27,649 nt of DNA from CAYTGR01 sp964437445 (GCA_964437445.1 CAYTGR010000059.1:1-27649), one strand, 5' to 3'; positions 1-7,213 are shown, counted from the stretch's first letter. Numbers and translations are program-made. Notes: generated by a model not told the origin, from the sequence alone.

Positions 1-190
1 GTTAACTCCAGTTGACACTGAGCGTCCACCTGGCCGGTCAGCGTTAACTCCAGTTGACACTGAGCGTCCACCTGGCCGGTCAGCGTTAACTCCAGTTACC
101 GCTGCGCGTCCCCCTGGTCGGTCAGCGTTAACTCCAGTTGACACTGAGCGTCCACCTGGCCGGTCAGCGTTAACTCCCGTTGACACTCAC
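1..190 (+). repeat. 42-bp tandem direct repeats (in-frame, possible iterons)
   Basis: Four full units start at 1, 43, 85 and 127, and a partial unit at 169. Each begins GTTAACTCCAGTTGACACTG and ends CTGGCCGGTCAGC; unit 3 is the most diverged. The unit is exactly 14 codons, so the array encodes a peptide repeat. Degenerate copies resume at about 284-398 on the far side of an AT-rich palindrome. Each unit contains GTTAACT and GTTGACACT, and at 282-305 the same words form a near-perfect dyad. No unique spacers separate the units. Confidence 0.9.
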
Positions 191-1063
191 CCTCCTACAA
201 AAGTTGACACTCAGCCGGCGGGCCAAGTAAGTAAGATAAGCTTTCTTAAAGATCAAAGCTTACTTACTTTACCTGAGCGCGCAGTGTCAACTCCAGTTAA
301 CACTGCGCGGCCACCTGGTCAGTCAGCGTCAACTCCCGTTGACACTGCGCGGCCACCTGGTCAACCAGCGTCAACCGCAGTTGACCCTGCGAGACCAGCG
401 GTGGACGTGAGCCAGGCCGACCCAGCCCTGGTCGCTGAACTCCGCCCGCTTTTATTGGCGCACCGGGTTTACCCCCAACCGGCCGGGCAGGTGGCGGCGA
501 TTCTGGCCGCCCTGGGGCCGCTCTGTGGCTACCAGGATGCCGCGACCGCGTTGCGGCTCTTTAAGGCCGTGATTCACGAAGCGGGCACGCTCAGCATCGG
601 CGTTTGGCGGCTCAAACAATTGGCCCAACCCGGCGGCTGGTCACTGGCGCAGGTGCTGACTCCCACCGTGCGCGCAGCTTTGAACAATGGCGCGGCTCCC
701 CACCCCCCGGCGGAGCCGGAGGCGGACGAGGCTGATTCCAACCTGGAGCCAGAGCCAGAACCAGAGCCGGCCCTCACCCTGACCGACGGCACGACCCAAC
801 CGGTGGCGCGACTCTGGCACCGGACGCTGACCGAGTTGGAGCTGCAAATGACCCGCGCCACCTTTGACACCTGGCTGCGCGACTCCACCTGTATCGGCCT
901 GGCCGACGCCACGACGTTGATCGTACAAGTCAAGAACCAGTACGCGGTGGAGTGGCTGGAAAACCGGCTGGCCCCGGTCATCCAGCGCACGCTACAACGG
1001 CTGGTCGGGCAGGAGCTCGGCGTGCACTTTGTGGCCGCCGGGCCGCCCGCCAGTCCCGGTTAG
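2..1063 (+). CDS. DnaA-N-like domain protein with 14-residue repeats, 5'-truncated by window edge
   Basis: The reading frame is open from base 2 to the TAG at 1061-1063, so the gene begins outside the window; a GTG at 284 is only an internal candidate start. The first ~130 residues are proline-rich 14-residue repeats of the type LTPVDTERPPGRSA, later STPVNTARPPGQSA. A short lysine/leucine-rich stretch is encoded by the AT-rich palindrome at 225-270. A globular part follows (about 415-690), then a Glu/Pro linker, and a last ~80 residues (about 805-1045) that resemble the DnaA N-terminal domain: LWHRTLTELELQMTRATFDT, then TWLRD, and VKNQYAVEWLENRL. That domain in DnaA mediates oligomerisation and helicase-loader contact, so a replication-initiation or helicase-recruitment role on a mobile element is inferred. 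No AAA+ or helix-turn-helix domain is visible in this part. Confidence 0.6.
   Translation, partial: LTPVDTERPPGRSALTPVDTERPPGRSALTPVTAARPPGRSALTPVDTERPPGRSALTPVDTHPPTKVDTQPAGQVSKISFLKDQSLLTLPERAVSTPVNTARPPGQSASTPVDTARPPGQPASTAVDPARPAVDVSQADPALVAELRPLLLAHRVYPQPAGQVAAILAALGPLCGYQDAATALRLFKAVIHEAGTLSIGVWRLKQLAQPGGWSLAQVLTPTVRAALNNGAAPHPPAEPEADEADSNLEPEPEPEPALTLTDGTTQPVARLWHRTLTELELQMTRATFDTWLRDSTCIGLADATTLIVQVKNQYAVEWLENRLAPVIQRTLQRLVGQELGVHFVAAGPPASPG
225..270. repeat. AT-rich imperfect palindrome inside the repeat array
   Basis: Arm 1 (225-244) and arm 2 (255-270) pair as AAAGCTT plus ACTTACTT with a 5-nt bulge, around the 10-nt loop CTTAAAGATC. It is the only clearly AT-rich patch in the first kilobase and splits the 42-bp repeat array in two. 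It remains open in the reading frame of the surrounding gene. A DNA-unwinding element or protein-binding site is possible; a translational hairpin is an alternative. Confidence 0.6.
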
Positions 1064-1165
1064 AGGACCCCGGACGACTGCCCCCCAACCACCGGCGGGT
1101 ACAAACCGTGGTCAGTGGTCGGTAGTCGGCGGTCAGAAATATGTTTGATTCACAAGGAGGAAAAT
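1064..1165. other. Short gap with GGTCAG-type low-complexity sequence
   Basis: Between the DnaA-N-like and GxxExxY genes. Contains GTGGTCAGTGGTCGGTAGTC, a degenerate 7-bp-period tract related to the one at 2505-2525, then the ribosome site AAGGAGG. No clear promoter or gene. Confidence 0.5.
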
Positions 1166-1576
1166 TTGAGCGACTATCTGTACCATGACCTGACCGGCGC
1201 GATCATCCAGGCGGCCTACGCCGTCGCCCGCACCCTGCGCCCGGCGCAGCACGGGCACCGCGAAACCCAGCTCCGCGCGGCGCTGGCGCTGGAACTGACG
1301 CAGCGCGGCTATCAGGTGCAGCAGGAAGTGCCACTCCACCGGGCCTATCAGGGCAATCCCATCGGGGCCGCCCGCGTGGACCTGGTGGTAGAGGGGTGTG
1401 TGGCGGTGGAACTCAAACGCACCCGCCGTCTCACCGAGCAGGATGTGGCCCAGTTGCGCGGCTATCTGCGCGATGGCGGCTGGGCCGTGGGGCTGTTGCT
1501 GAACTTCGGCGTGTTCCCGCTGGGGACTCGCCGCCTTTACTTGGCTGAAAATGATCCTACCCCGGCCGCACACTAA
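1166..1576 (+). CDS. GxxExxY-family protein (PD-(D/E)XK-like)
   Basis: 136 residues from a TTG start at 1166, chosen because AAGGAGG (1154-1160) sits 5 nt upstream; the upstream ATG/GTG options lie in low-complexity sequence with no ribosome site. The protein follows the GxxExxY family (PDDEXK_3): N-terminal LTGAIIQAAYAVARTL, then GHRETQLRAAL (the family motif with Leu replacing Tyr), ARVDLVVEGCVAVELKRTRR giving the D...ExK pair, and LLLNFG with a late RRLYL. Length fits the family (about 120-140). A nuclease-like fold is known for the family but no substrate is established. It lies 100 bp behind the DnaA-N-like gene on the same strand and may be cotranscribed with it. Confidence 0.8.
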   Translation: MSDYLYHDLTGAIIQAAYAVARTLRPAQHGHRETQLRAALALELTQRGYQVQQEVPLHRAYQGNPIGAARVDLVVEGCVAVELKRTRRLTEQDVAQLRGYLRDGGWAVGLLLNFGVFPLGTRRLYLAENDPTPAAH

Positions 1577-1589
1577 CAGGCCGCGCACA

Positions 1590-1646
1590 CACAGAAAGAC
1601 CGTGCTAAGCACCTTGACCTTCCCTTTACAACGAGGCTTTTCTGTG
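1590..1646. repeat. Inverted-repeat element, copy 1
   Basis: CACAGAAAG (1590-1598) and CTTTTCTGTG (1637-1646) are complementary around a 38-nt interior that starts ACCG and ends GG. The same layout recurs at 2328-2390 with a 37-nt interior. It ends about 20 nt before the start codon of the coiled-coil gene, so it could be a leader structure or a tiny non-autonomous insertion. Confidence 0.5.
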
Positions 1647-1666
1647 CGGCGATGTTGGAGGTACCC

Positions 1667-2179
1667 ATGCCCTTACTGAGTTTCGGTTACACGGAGGAAG
1701 AACTCCAGCAGGCGCGGTGGGCGGTGGCCGAGGCGCTGCTCCAGGCGCTCAGCCGGGCCGCCGAACACCCGGTGACCCGCGACTGGCTCGGCGGCCTGCT
1801 CTTCACTCTCCCGCGCACCGACCCCCTGGCCCGGGCGGAGACCCTCGGCACGGCGCTCGTCCAGGCGTTGGACCAGCGCACCGAGCAGGCCCTCACCCAG
1901 GCGCAAACGCTGGCCGAGCAGCAGACCCAACTGGCCCACCTCCGCCAGGTCCTGGCGCAAATCCAGGCCTCGCCCTTCCCGGCCCAGGTGGCGCAGTTGA
2001 CCGCCGAGCGCGACCAGGCGCGGACGCTGACCGCCGAGCGCGCCGCCCGCCTCCAGGCGCTGGAGACCCAACTGGCGGCCCTGCAACGCGATCACGCGGC
2101 GGAAGTGGCGTATCTCCAAAACGAACTCGCGGCCCTCCGCCGACTCCTCATTGAGGAAAGGCAGAAGGCGGAAGGATGA
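1667..2179 (+). CDS. Coiled-coil protein of unknown function
   Basis: 170 residues from the ATG at 1667, preceded by GGAGG at 1657-1661; the ATG at 1652 is in frame but lacks a good ribosome site. The N-terminal ~75 residues look helical and globular, with the sequence WLGGLLFTLPR. From about residue 75 to the end it is a continuous Gln/Ala/Leu-rich coiled coil with repeated LTAERDQARTLTAERAA-type heptads. No signal peptide or membrane segment is seen. The last residues and stop (ERQKAEG) are encoded by GGCGGAA-type heptamer repeat DNA that continues into the intergenic region, so the native C-terminus may have been replaced by repeat insertion. Function unknown; it lies between a GxxExxY gene and a probable replication-relaxation gene. 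Confidence 0.65.
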   Translation: MPLLSFGYTEEELQQARWAVAEALLQALSRAAEHPVTRDWLGGLLFTLPRTDPLARAETLGTALVQALDQRTEQALTQAQTLAEQQTQLAHLRQVLAQIQASPFPAQVAQLTAERDQARTLTAERAARLQALETQLAALQRDHAAEVAYLQNELAALRRLLIEERQKAEG

Positions 2180-2326
2180 AGGCGGAAGAGGCGGGAGAGC
2201 AGGGGAGATGGGGAGATGGGGAGATGGGGAGCAGTTCGCTGACTGCTGATGGCTGATGGCTGATGGCTGACCGCTGACGGCTGCCTGCTGATGGCTGACT
2301 GCTGATGGCTGACCGCTGACGGCTAC
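2153..2326. repeat. Composite heptamer/octamer repeat tract
   Basis: Three blocks run in order: GGCGGAA/GGATGAA heptamers (2160-2185), GGGGAGAT octamers (2204-2231), then GCTGATG/GCTGACG/GCTGACC heptamers (2238-2324). The reverse complement has the same block order as the coding tract at 3435-3590. Heptanucleotide tandem repeats of this kind are known from cyanobacteria and are common in Chloroflexota. No gene is seen here. Confidence 0.85.
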
Positions 2327-2327
2327 T

Positions 2328-2390
2328 GCGCACAGCAAAGACCGGGTAGAGAGAGAGGGTAGAGTACCATAGCGCGGCTTTACTGTGCGC
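2328..2390. repeat. Inverted-repeat element, copy 2
   Basis: GCGCACAGCAAAG (2328-2340) pairs with CTTTACTGTGCGC (2378-2390) at 12 of 13 positions. The 37-nt interior begins ACCGGG and ends GCGG, matching the plan of copy 1 at 1590-1646 although the interior sequence differs. It lies upstream of the 545-aa gene. Confidence 0.55.
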
Positions 2391-2420
2391 GTGCGGGCAT
2401 TTGGTGTGCGGCCCAAGCGC

Positions 2421-2486
2421 CCGGCGGTCAACCGCCGGTCTAAGCCGCAACGCCCGGTCAACCGGGCTAAAAGTCCCGTTCACGGG
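2421..2486. repeat. Three successive small hairpins upstream of the 545-aa gene
   Basis: Three palindromes sit back to back: CCGGCGGT-CA-ACCGCCGG (2421-2438), GCCCGGT-CA-ACCGGGC (2452-2467) and CCCG-TTCA-CGGG (2475-2486). The first two share the CA loop and the core GGTCAACC. This is a REP-like hairpin cluster or a structured leader. The stretch 2487-2577 then holds a GTGGTCGG/CCGACCAC inverted repeat and the ribosome site of the next gene. Confidence 0.6.
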
Positions 2487-2577
2487 GCGTCATATCGTGG
2501 TCTGTCGTCCGTGGTCGGTGGTCTACCCGCCCGACCACCGAACTAAAAAACTATCTGACTTTTTTGGAGGAAAACCT

Positions 2578-4215
2578 ATGACTCGTCGTGCATCGTCACC
2601 ACCCGCGACCGCCGCGCCGGCGGTAGACCTGACCGCCCTGGAGGCGGCGCTGACCGCGGCCTTCCCCGATGGCCGCCTCTACCGCGTCCTGGAGACCCTG
2701 CTCCCCACCGGCGTGGCTGACCTGGAGCAGCTCCAACGCGCTACCGCTCTTTCGCGCGATCAACTGAACCGGCTGCTGGCCCGCCTGGACGAACTCGCGC
2801 CCAACGCCCTGCTCGTCCGCGTCCCCGCCGACCTGCCGCGCCCCGGCAAGCGCGGCGTGCCCGCCCTCTTCCGCCTGGGCGAGCCCGGCGCGACCCTGCT
2901 CCGCCGCGCCGGGCACCCCGACGCCCAACCCTGCGGCCTGACCGAGCCGACACCGCTGGCTCACGCCCGCGCCACCCTGGAGGTCCGCCTGGCCGCCCTG
3001 GCCGCCGGCCTACCCGTCCTCACGGAGACGCCGCTGCCCTACGGCGATGACCGGGTGCTCCGGCCCGACAACTTGATCACGCTCCCCACTGGCCGCCCGG
3101 CCCTCTTTGAAACTGAGCAGGCCGCCGATTACACCCTGTTGCGCCGCCTGCGCGACAGTCTCCGCCACAAGGTGGACTTCTTCCAGAGCGCCGCCGCCCG
3201 GCCCTACTCCCGCACGGTGCGGGTGCTCATCAATCTGCCGCCGGGGAAGGCGTGGGAGACCACCGTCGCGGTCTGGGAACGGGCCACCGCGCTGGTGGCA
3301 GAGGAGTGCGGCGGCGACCTGCCCTTCGCCCTCGTCGCCCGCCCGCTCTACGAGTTCGTCGCCGCCCCCGACTGGGCCGACCCGCCCGATCACCGCTGGG
3401 AGTCGCTCTTCAATCCGGCGCAGACAAGAGCCTTCAGCGGTCAGCCGTCAGCGGTCAGCGGTCAGCCGTCAGCGGTCAGCGGTCAGCCGTCAGCGGTCAG
3501 CCATCAGCCGTCAGCGAATCAACGAGTTGACGCCGCTGCTCCTCATCTCCCCACCACCCCAGCTCCCCTGCTCCCCGCCTCCCCAGCTCCGCAACGGCCC
3601 ACCGCGCTGATGCGGCGCGCGCCCGCCGACGACCGGCGGCTCCTGGAAGCCTACTGGCAGCACATCCAGGAGCAAGGCCCCGCGCTGGCTTACACCGCCG
3701 ACCGCCCCCGCGCCGACCCGGAGTTCTTCACCCTCATGGGCCTCATCTACGAGGCTTCACACCCTGAGGAGGCCACCCTCTGGCAACTGGCGCAGCATCC
3801 TTACGCCAGCCTCTACCTGCTGCGGCAATACCTGAACCTGCACCCCCGGCTCAAAGCAGCGCTCAAGAAGACGCTGGAGGGCCGCGCCAGCCGCATGACC
3901 TGGAATCCCACCACCATCCTGCACCGGATGCAGGTGGTGCTGGACGTCTTTCTCCGGTACCACGGCTTCTGCCGGAGCGCGGGGCTGTGGGTCTACCCGG
4001 TGAGCGCCTGGAACCGGCCCGACGGCAGCGGCGACTTCCAGGTGGCGGCGGAGTTGCACCCGGAGGTGCTGATGGGGGAGCGCGACGGCGTCGTCCCGCT
4101 GCGGGATGCAGTCCAGGCCGCCGAGCGGGCGCTCGCGTGGGTGCTCTATGCGCTCTTCGCCTACAGCGAGGAGGTCGGGCTGGAACTCAAGCAGGGGGCC
4201 GCGCCGTTCTGGTGA
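2578..4215 (+). CDS. Probable replication-relaxation family / winged-helix protein with repeat-derived linker
   Basis: 545 residues from the ATG at 2578, preceded by GGAGGAAAACCT; longer in-frame starts upstream lie in hairpin and repeat DNA and were rejected. Residues ~15-80 look like a winged helix (RLYRVLETLLPTGVADLEQL, then ALSRDQLNRLLARLDEL). Residues ~120-205 contain HARATLEVRLAALAAGLPVL and RPDNLITLPTGRPALFETEQ followed by a Lys/Phe helix, the pattern of plasmid/ICE replication-relaxation proteins (Replic_Relax); this family call is from motif memory. Residues ~286-340 (SGQPSAV repeats, then Pro-rich) are encoded by inserted heptamer repeat DNA. The C-terminal ~200 residues form a second domain (FFTLMGLIYEASHPEEATLW, then a helical part) that I do not recognise. 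It is convergent with the NACHT gene. Confidence 0.55.
   Translation: MTRRASSPPATAAPAVDLTALEAALTAAFPDGRLYRVLETLLPTGVADLEQLQRATALSRDQLNRLLARLDELAPNALLVRVPADLPRPGKRGVPALFRLGEPGATLLRRAGHPDAQPCGLTEPTPLAHARATLEVRLAALAAGLPVLTETPLPYGDDRVLRPDNLITLPTGRPALFETEQAADYTLLRRLRDSLRHKVDFFQSAAARPYSRTVRVLINLPPGKAWETTVAVWERATALVAEECGGDLPFALVARPLYEFVAAPDWADPPDHRWESLFNPAQTRAFSGQPSAVSGQPSAVSGQPSAVSHQPSANQRVDAAAPHLPTTPAPLLPASPAPQRPTALMRRAPADDRRLLEAYWQHIQEQGPALAYTADRPRADPEFFTLMGLIYEASHPEEATLWQLAQHPYASLYLLRQYLNLHPRLKAALKKTLEGRASRMTWNPTTILHRMQVVLDVFLRYHGFCRSAGLWVYPVSAWNRPDGSGDFQVAAELHPEVLMGERDGVVPLRDAVQAAERALAWVLYALFAYSEEVGLELKQGAAPFW
3435..3590 (+). repeat. In-frame heptamer repeat insertion in the 545-aa gene
   Basis: CAGCGGT/CAGCCGT heptamers (3435-3517), then a short GAATCAACGAGTTGACG stretch, then C-rich CTCCCC-type repeats (3541-3590). 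Seven-base units grouped by three give 21 bp, so the tract is read as the 7-residue SGQPSAV repeat without breaking the frame. It is the mirror of the intergenic tract at 2153-2326. Confidence 0.85.
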
Positions 4216-4226
4216 ACGGGCCAGCG

Positions 4227-4272
4227 AATCAACGAATCAGCATCCAGCATCCAGCATCCAGTATCCAGCATC
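4227..4272. repeat. Short tandem repeats between convergent genes
   Basis: CGAATCAA/CGAATCAG octamers followed by ATCCAGC/ATCCAGT heptamers. A second short tract, TTCAGAG/CAGAGAT type, lies at 4350-4383 and runs into the stop codon of the NACHT gene. Both belong to the same style of 7-8-bp repeats found across the window. Confidence 0.7.
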
Positions 4273-4317
4273 CAGTTTCCAAAAACCAATTTTTGCGACC
4301 CGCTACGCGGGGCTGCA

Positions 4318-4341
4318 TGTGGGGGGAAGGATCCCCCCACA
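4318..4341. terminator. GC hairpin between convergent genes
   Basis: TGTGGGGGG (4318-4326) and CCCCCCACA (4333-4341) form a perfect 9-bp stem with the loop AAGGAT. It lies between the ends of the plus-strand 545-aa gene and the minus-strand NACHT gene. There is no T tract, so it is at best a weak bidirectional terminator. An alternative reading is the hairpin/cruciform often found just downstream of a diversity-generating-retroelement variable region, since it sits 68 nt after that region in the NACHT gene. Confidence 0.45.
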
Positions 4342-4378
4342 CCCCCCTCAGAGTTCAGAGATTCAGAGACCAGAGATT

Positions 4379-7213
4379 TCAGAGGCCAGAAGTAGGGGGG
4401 ACGCCGCACACAACCCGAAACCCCAGGCTGAGGTAACGGAAGACAGGCCCGCGCCAGTCGCGGTCCGCACAGCGGACGTACCCCGCACTGAGGCTGAACG
4501 CACCGCCCCGCACCACGGCGCTATTGCTATTGCGCACTTCCAAGTCCGGTTGATAACCTTTGTAGCTTTCTTGCCACTGCGTCCGCGTCCACTCATCTAC
4601 GTTGCCGCTCAGATCCAGGACCCCATACGGCGAAGCGCCTTCCGGGAAGATGCCCACCGGCGTCGTGTCGCCCAGGCCCAGCTCATAGTTATTACACTTC
4701 GTGGCGTCCCACTCGTCGCCCCACGGGTAGGCTCGCCGGTCCTGCGCCCCCCGCGCCGCCTTCTCCCGCTCCGCCTCCGAGGGCAAGGTGATGGCCTTCC
4801 CGGTGGCCTCAGAAAGCCAACGACAGTAAGCCAGCGCGTCGTGCCAGGTCACATACACCACCGGATGGCTCTCCTTGCCTTTCGGGGGACGCCCGTTCTC
4901 CCAACCCTGGGGCGCTTCATGCCCGGTGGCTTCCACAAACAGCCGGTATTGCGCGTTAGTCACCGGCGTTTTGGCGATCCAGTAGGTGGGCAGGTAGACC
5001 TGGTGGACCGGTCTGCCCTCATATTCGCCTTCGCCCCCCAGCCAGAACTCCCCGGCGGGAATCTCCACCCAGACCGGCTCGCCGTAGGGCAGCCGCCAGA
5101 AGGCCGGCTGCGCCCCGTACCCGCCGCTCTCAATCCGCCCCAACGCTTCCGCCGCTGCCGCCCGCCGCTGCACCTGCGCCCGCAAAGCCTGCTTATCCCC
5201 CCGTAGCGGTGTGGCGAACACCTGCCGCAAGCGACCCTGAATCTCCCCCGCCAGGTCGCCCTCGGTGCGCGCCGGCCCCACGTCCCGCACCGCCTCCGCC
5301 GCCAGCACCAGGTTGTGGTAGGGCTCCGGCTCCTGGGGGTGTGCCATGAGCGCCCGGATCAACTCGGTGGGCCGGCGCTTGCCCTGCGTGCTCAGGTAGC
5401 CCGCCTCCAGCAGCACCACCTCCCGCCACCAGCTGTCGCCCACCCGGGCCAGGGTGTAAGCCACGTTGTCCGCCTTTTCCGCCACCGCCCGGGCCGCTAA
5501 GTGCTCCTGGAACGTCAGGTGGCTGAAGGCATAGATCCCCTGCCCGCGCTCGGTCAGCAGCCCGCTCCGCGCGTTGATCAGGTAGACAAAACCGTTGACC
5601 GCTTTTTCCGTCAAACGCAAATCCTTGAGCATGGCCAGGAACGGCCGAGCCAGTTGCCGGCGCAGGTCGTCCAATTCAATCTCCCGCAAGCGCTGCTCCA
5701 TCAGCCAGAGCGCCACCGGCTCTAACAGGCTGCGCCGGTCGCCCGCGTCCAGTTCCAGCCCTTGCAGGACCTCGGTGGCCGGCAGTCCCTTCACCGCGTC
5801 CCACTGCACCAGCAGCACCTCAATGGCCTCCTCGTACAGTTCCACCCGGCGTTCCGGCAACTGGGCGCGATACCGTTGCACTAACGCGATCACGGTCAAC
5901 AACAGCGGGTTGACCGCCAGCTCGCGCACCCGCTCGTTGCTCTGAATGGCGCGAATCAGCTTGTCCGCTTCGGCTTCTGCTTTCCGTAGTGCGTAGTCCG
6001 TTTCGCCCCCGGCCAGCACGACTTCCACGGCGCGGTTCCAGTGCCGCGCAAAGCGGGCGATGTCGTCATCCGTGAAGTCGCGCACCGTGGTCACGGCGTA
6101 GCCGGCCCCTAAGCGCGCCCCGCCGGTGTAGCCGACGATGCGGCTGGTGACCACGTAGCGGTTCTGGGGGTAGGCCAGCGTGAACTTCTCCAGGATACGG
6201 GCGATCCGCTGGCGCGTCACCAGGCTCGCTACTTCATCCACGCCGTCCAGGAGCACGACGCACTCCCCGGCTTTCAGGCGCGTCTCAAAGAAATCCAGGG
6301 GCAGGGTGAGGTTCTGGTTGGTGAAGTAGAGCCGCAGGTAATCCAGCAGCAACTTCGGCCCGTCGGCGCCGACGTCGGGGCATTCTTTCTCCAGATAGCG
6401 GGCGAAGTCGCGTAGGGGCAGCAAAATGGGCAGGCGGTGTTCGTCCAATCCCAGCCGCGCTTTGACCCACTGGACGTTGGACGTTTCACGTTGGACGCCG
6501 GGTGTATCGTCTGGGGCCTGTTCCGTCCAGTCCCGCGCGTAAGTGAGCGCCAGGTAGCGCAGGAGCGTGGTCTTGCCGGAACCGGGGTCGCCCAGCACCA
6601 CCAGTCGCCGGTGCATGCGTAACGCCTCCTGTACCTGCACCTTGACCTGCTGGCCGCTCTCGCGCAGCCCGACCGCCCGCTGGGCCTCGCCGGGGGCCAG
6701 GCGCGCCTGCTCCGCCAGCCAGGCGGCTTCGTCCGTCACGGTCCGGCGCACCGTCGCCGTGAGGGTGATGTAGATCTCCTCCAGGTCAATGTTCACCAGC
6801 CCGGAGGCCGAGCGGATGCCCTGGAGCTGCAACTGCGCATTCTCCGCGATGACGCGCGCCAGGTAGCAGGTCAGCGCGTCGGCGGGGTCGCAGGTGGCGG
6901 GCTGCCGATCCAGCCAGCGCACCAGGGCCGGGACGGTTTCCGGCCAACGGCGGCAGTGATCCAGCAGCAGGTTGACTTTGACGTCTCGCCCCATTTCTGC
7001 GCTGAACTTGGCTTTGACTGCCGGGAAGCCATCCAGCGCCAGCGCTTCAATTTGCGGGTCGTCCAGGCGCTCCAGGCGCGCCCGCAGTGCGGGCAGATCG
7101 GGTGGGGGCGGCGGCGCCTCGGCTGGCGGCGCGGGCGCTGCGACCAGCAGGCCGCAATAAGGGCAGAAACGGGCGTTCTCAGGTAACTCAGTCTGGCACT
7201 GTGGGCACTGCAT
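4379..7213 (-). CDS. Zinc ribbon-EAD-NACHT-FGE/C-type-lectin STAND protein
   Basis: 944 residues from the ATG at 7213 behind AGGAGG; upstream in-frame starts at 7288 lack a ribosome site. Order: zinc ribbon with two CxxC pairs (residues 3-20, CPQC...CPYC); Pro-rich linker; EAD-like helical domain (~43-101: LRARLERLDD, DGFPAVKAKFSAE, NLLLDHCRRWPE); NACHT NTPase with Walker A GDPGSGKTT (~208-216) and Walker B CVVLLDGVDEV (~318-328); helical NACHT-associated region (~400-700); FGE-sulfatase domain (~712-944: IPAGEFWLGG, YPWGDEW, LSGNVDEWT, RGGAF, LGFRVV). NACHT proteins are STAND switches that oligomerise on sensing. The EAD nearly matches the one at the C-terminus of the caspase-like protein at 14582, so the caspase is the likely effector. 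A 28-bp heptamer tract adds a loop after Walker A. The FGE fold probably serves as the ligand-binding sensor. Confidence 0.9.
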   Translation of the reverse strand: MQCPQCQTELPENARFCPYCGLLVAAPAPPAEAPPPPPDLPALRARLERLDDPQIEALALDGFPAVKAKFSAEMGRDVKVNLLLDHCRRWPETVPALVRWLDRQPATCDPADALTCYLARVIAENAQLQLQGIRSASGLVNIDLEEIYITLTATVRRTVTDEAAWLAEQARLAPGEAQRAVGLRESGQQVKVQVQEALRMHRRLVVLGDPGSGKTTLLRYLALTYARDWTEQAPDDTPGVQRETSNVQWVKARLGLDEHRLPILLPLRDFARYLEKECPDVGADGPKLLLDYLRLYFTNQNLTLPLDFFETRLKAGECVVLLDGVDEVASLVTRQRIARILEKFTLAYPQNRYVVTSRIVGYTGGARLGAGYAVTTVRDFTDDDIARFARHWNRAVEVVLAGGETDYALRKAEAEADKLIRAIQSNERVRELAVNPLLLTVIALVQRYRAQLPERRVELYEEAIEVLLVQWDAVKGLPATEVLQGLELDAGDRRSLLEPVALWLMEQRLREIELDDLRRQLARPFLAMLKDLRLTEKAVNGFVYLINARSGLLTERGQGIYAFSHLTFQEHLAARAVAEKADNVAYTLARVGDSWWREVVLLEAGYLSTQGKRRPTELIRALMAHPQEPEPYHNLVLAAEAVRDVGPARTEGDLAGEIQGRLRQVFATPLRGDKQALRAQVQRRAAAAEALGRIESGGYGAQPAFWRLPYGEPVWVEIPAGEFWLGGEGEYEGRPVHQVYLPTYWIAKTPVTNAQYRLFVEATGHEAPQGWENGRPPKGKESHPVVYVTWHDALAYCRWLSEATGKAITLPSEAEREKAARGAQDRRAYPWGDEWDATKCNNYELGLGDTTPVGIFPEGASPYGVLDLSGNVDEWTRTQWQESYKGYQPDLEVRNSNSAVVRGGAFSLSAGYVRCADRDWRGPVFRYLSLGFRVVCGVPPTSGL
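4409..4510 (-). other. Candidate DGR variable region in the NACHT-FGE C-terminus
   Basis: Codons ~902-935 read RGGAF, then variable-looking residues, RCADRD, more variable residues, and LGFRVV. Known DGR targets of the FGE/C-type-lectin class keep RGG, RCA.R and GFR constant and vary the positions between them, whose template codons are AAY. Here those positions use AGC, CTC, AGT, TAC, GTC, GAC, TTC, CTC and AGC, all reachable from AAY by changes at A. High GC also favours NNC codons, so this is suggestive only. No reverse transcriptase or template repeat is recognised in the window. Confidence 0.45.
6471..6498. repeat. Heptamer repeat inside the NACHT domain
   Basis: Four 7-bp units: TGGACGT, TGGACGT, TTCACGT, TGGACGC. 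In the minus-strand gene they encode GVQRETSNVQ, an insertion between Walker A and the following strand. The frame is kept. Confidence 0.75.

Noticed and set aside
1..210. CRISPR array from 42-bp direct repeats
   Set aside because: Units are contiguous with no unique spacers, the length is an exact codon multiple and the frame is open through them.
1673..2461. Long minus-strand open frame opposite the coiled-coil gene
   Set aside because: Runs through intergenic repeats, low-complexity translation, no ribosome site; it mirrors the plus-strand gene.
4106..5206. Plus-strand open frame of ~366 codons spanning two genes
   Set aside because: Starts inside one gene, crosses repeats and a hairpin, and ends antisense to the FGE domain; composition is that of a shadow frame.
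4379..7213. A DGR reverse transcriptase or template repeat within the window
   Set aside because: No reverse-transcriptase motif or second copy of 4409-4510 was seen; if a DGR exists it lies outside.
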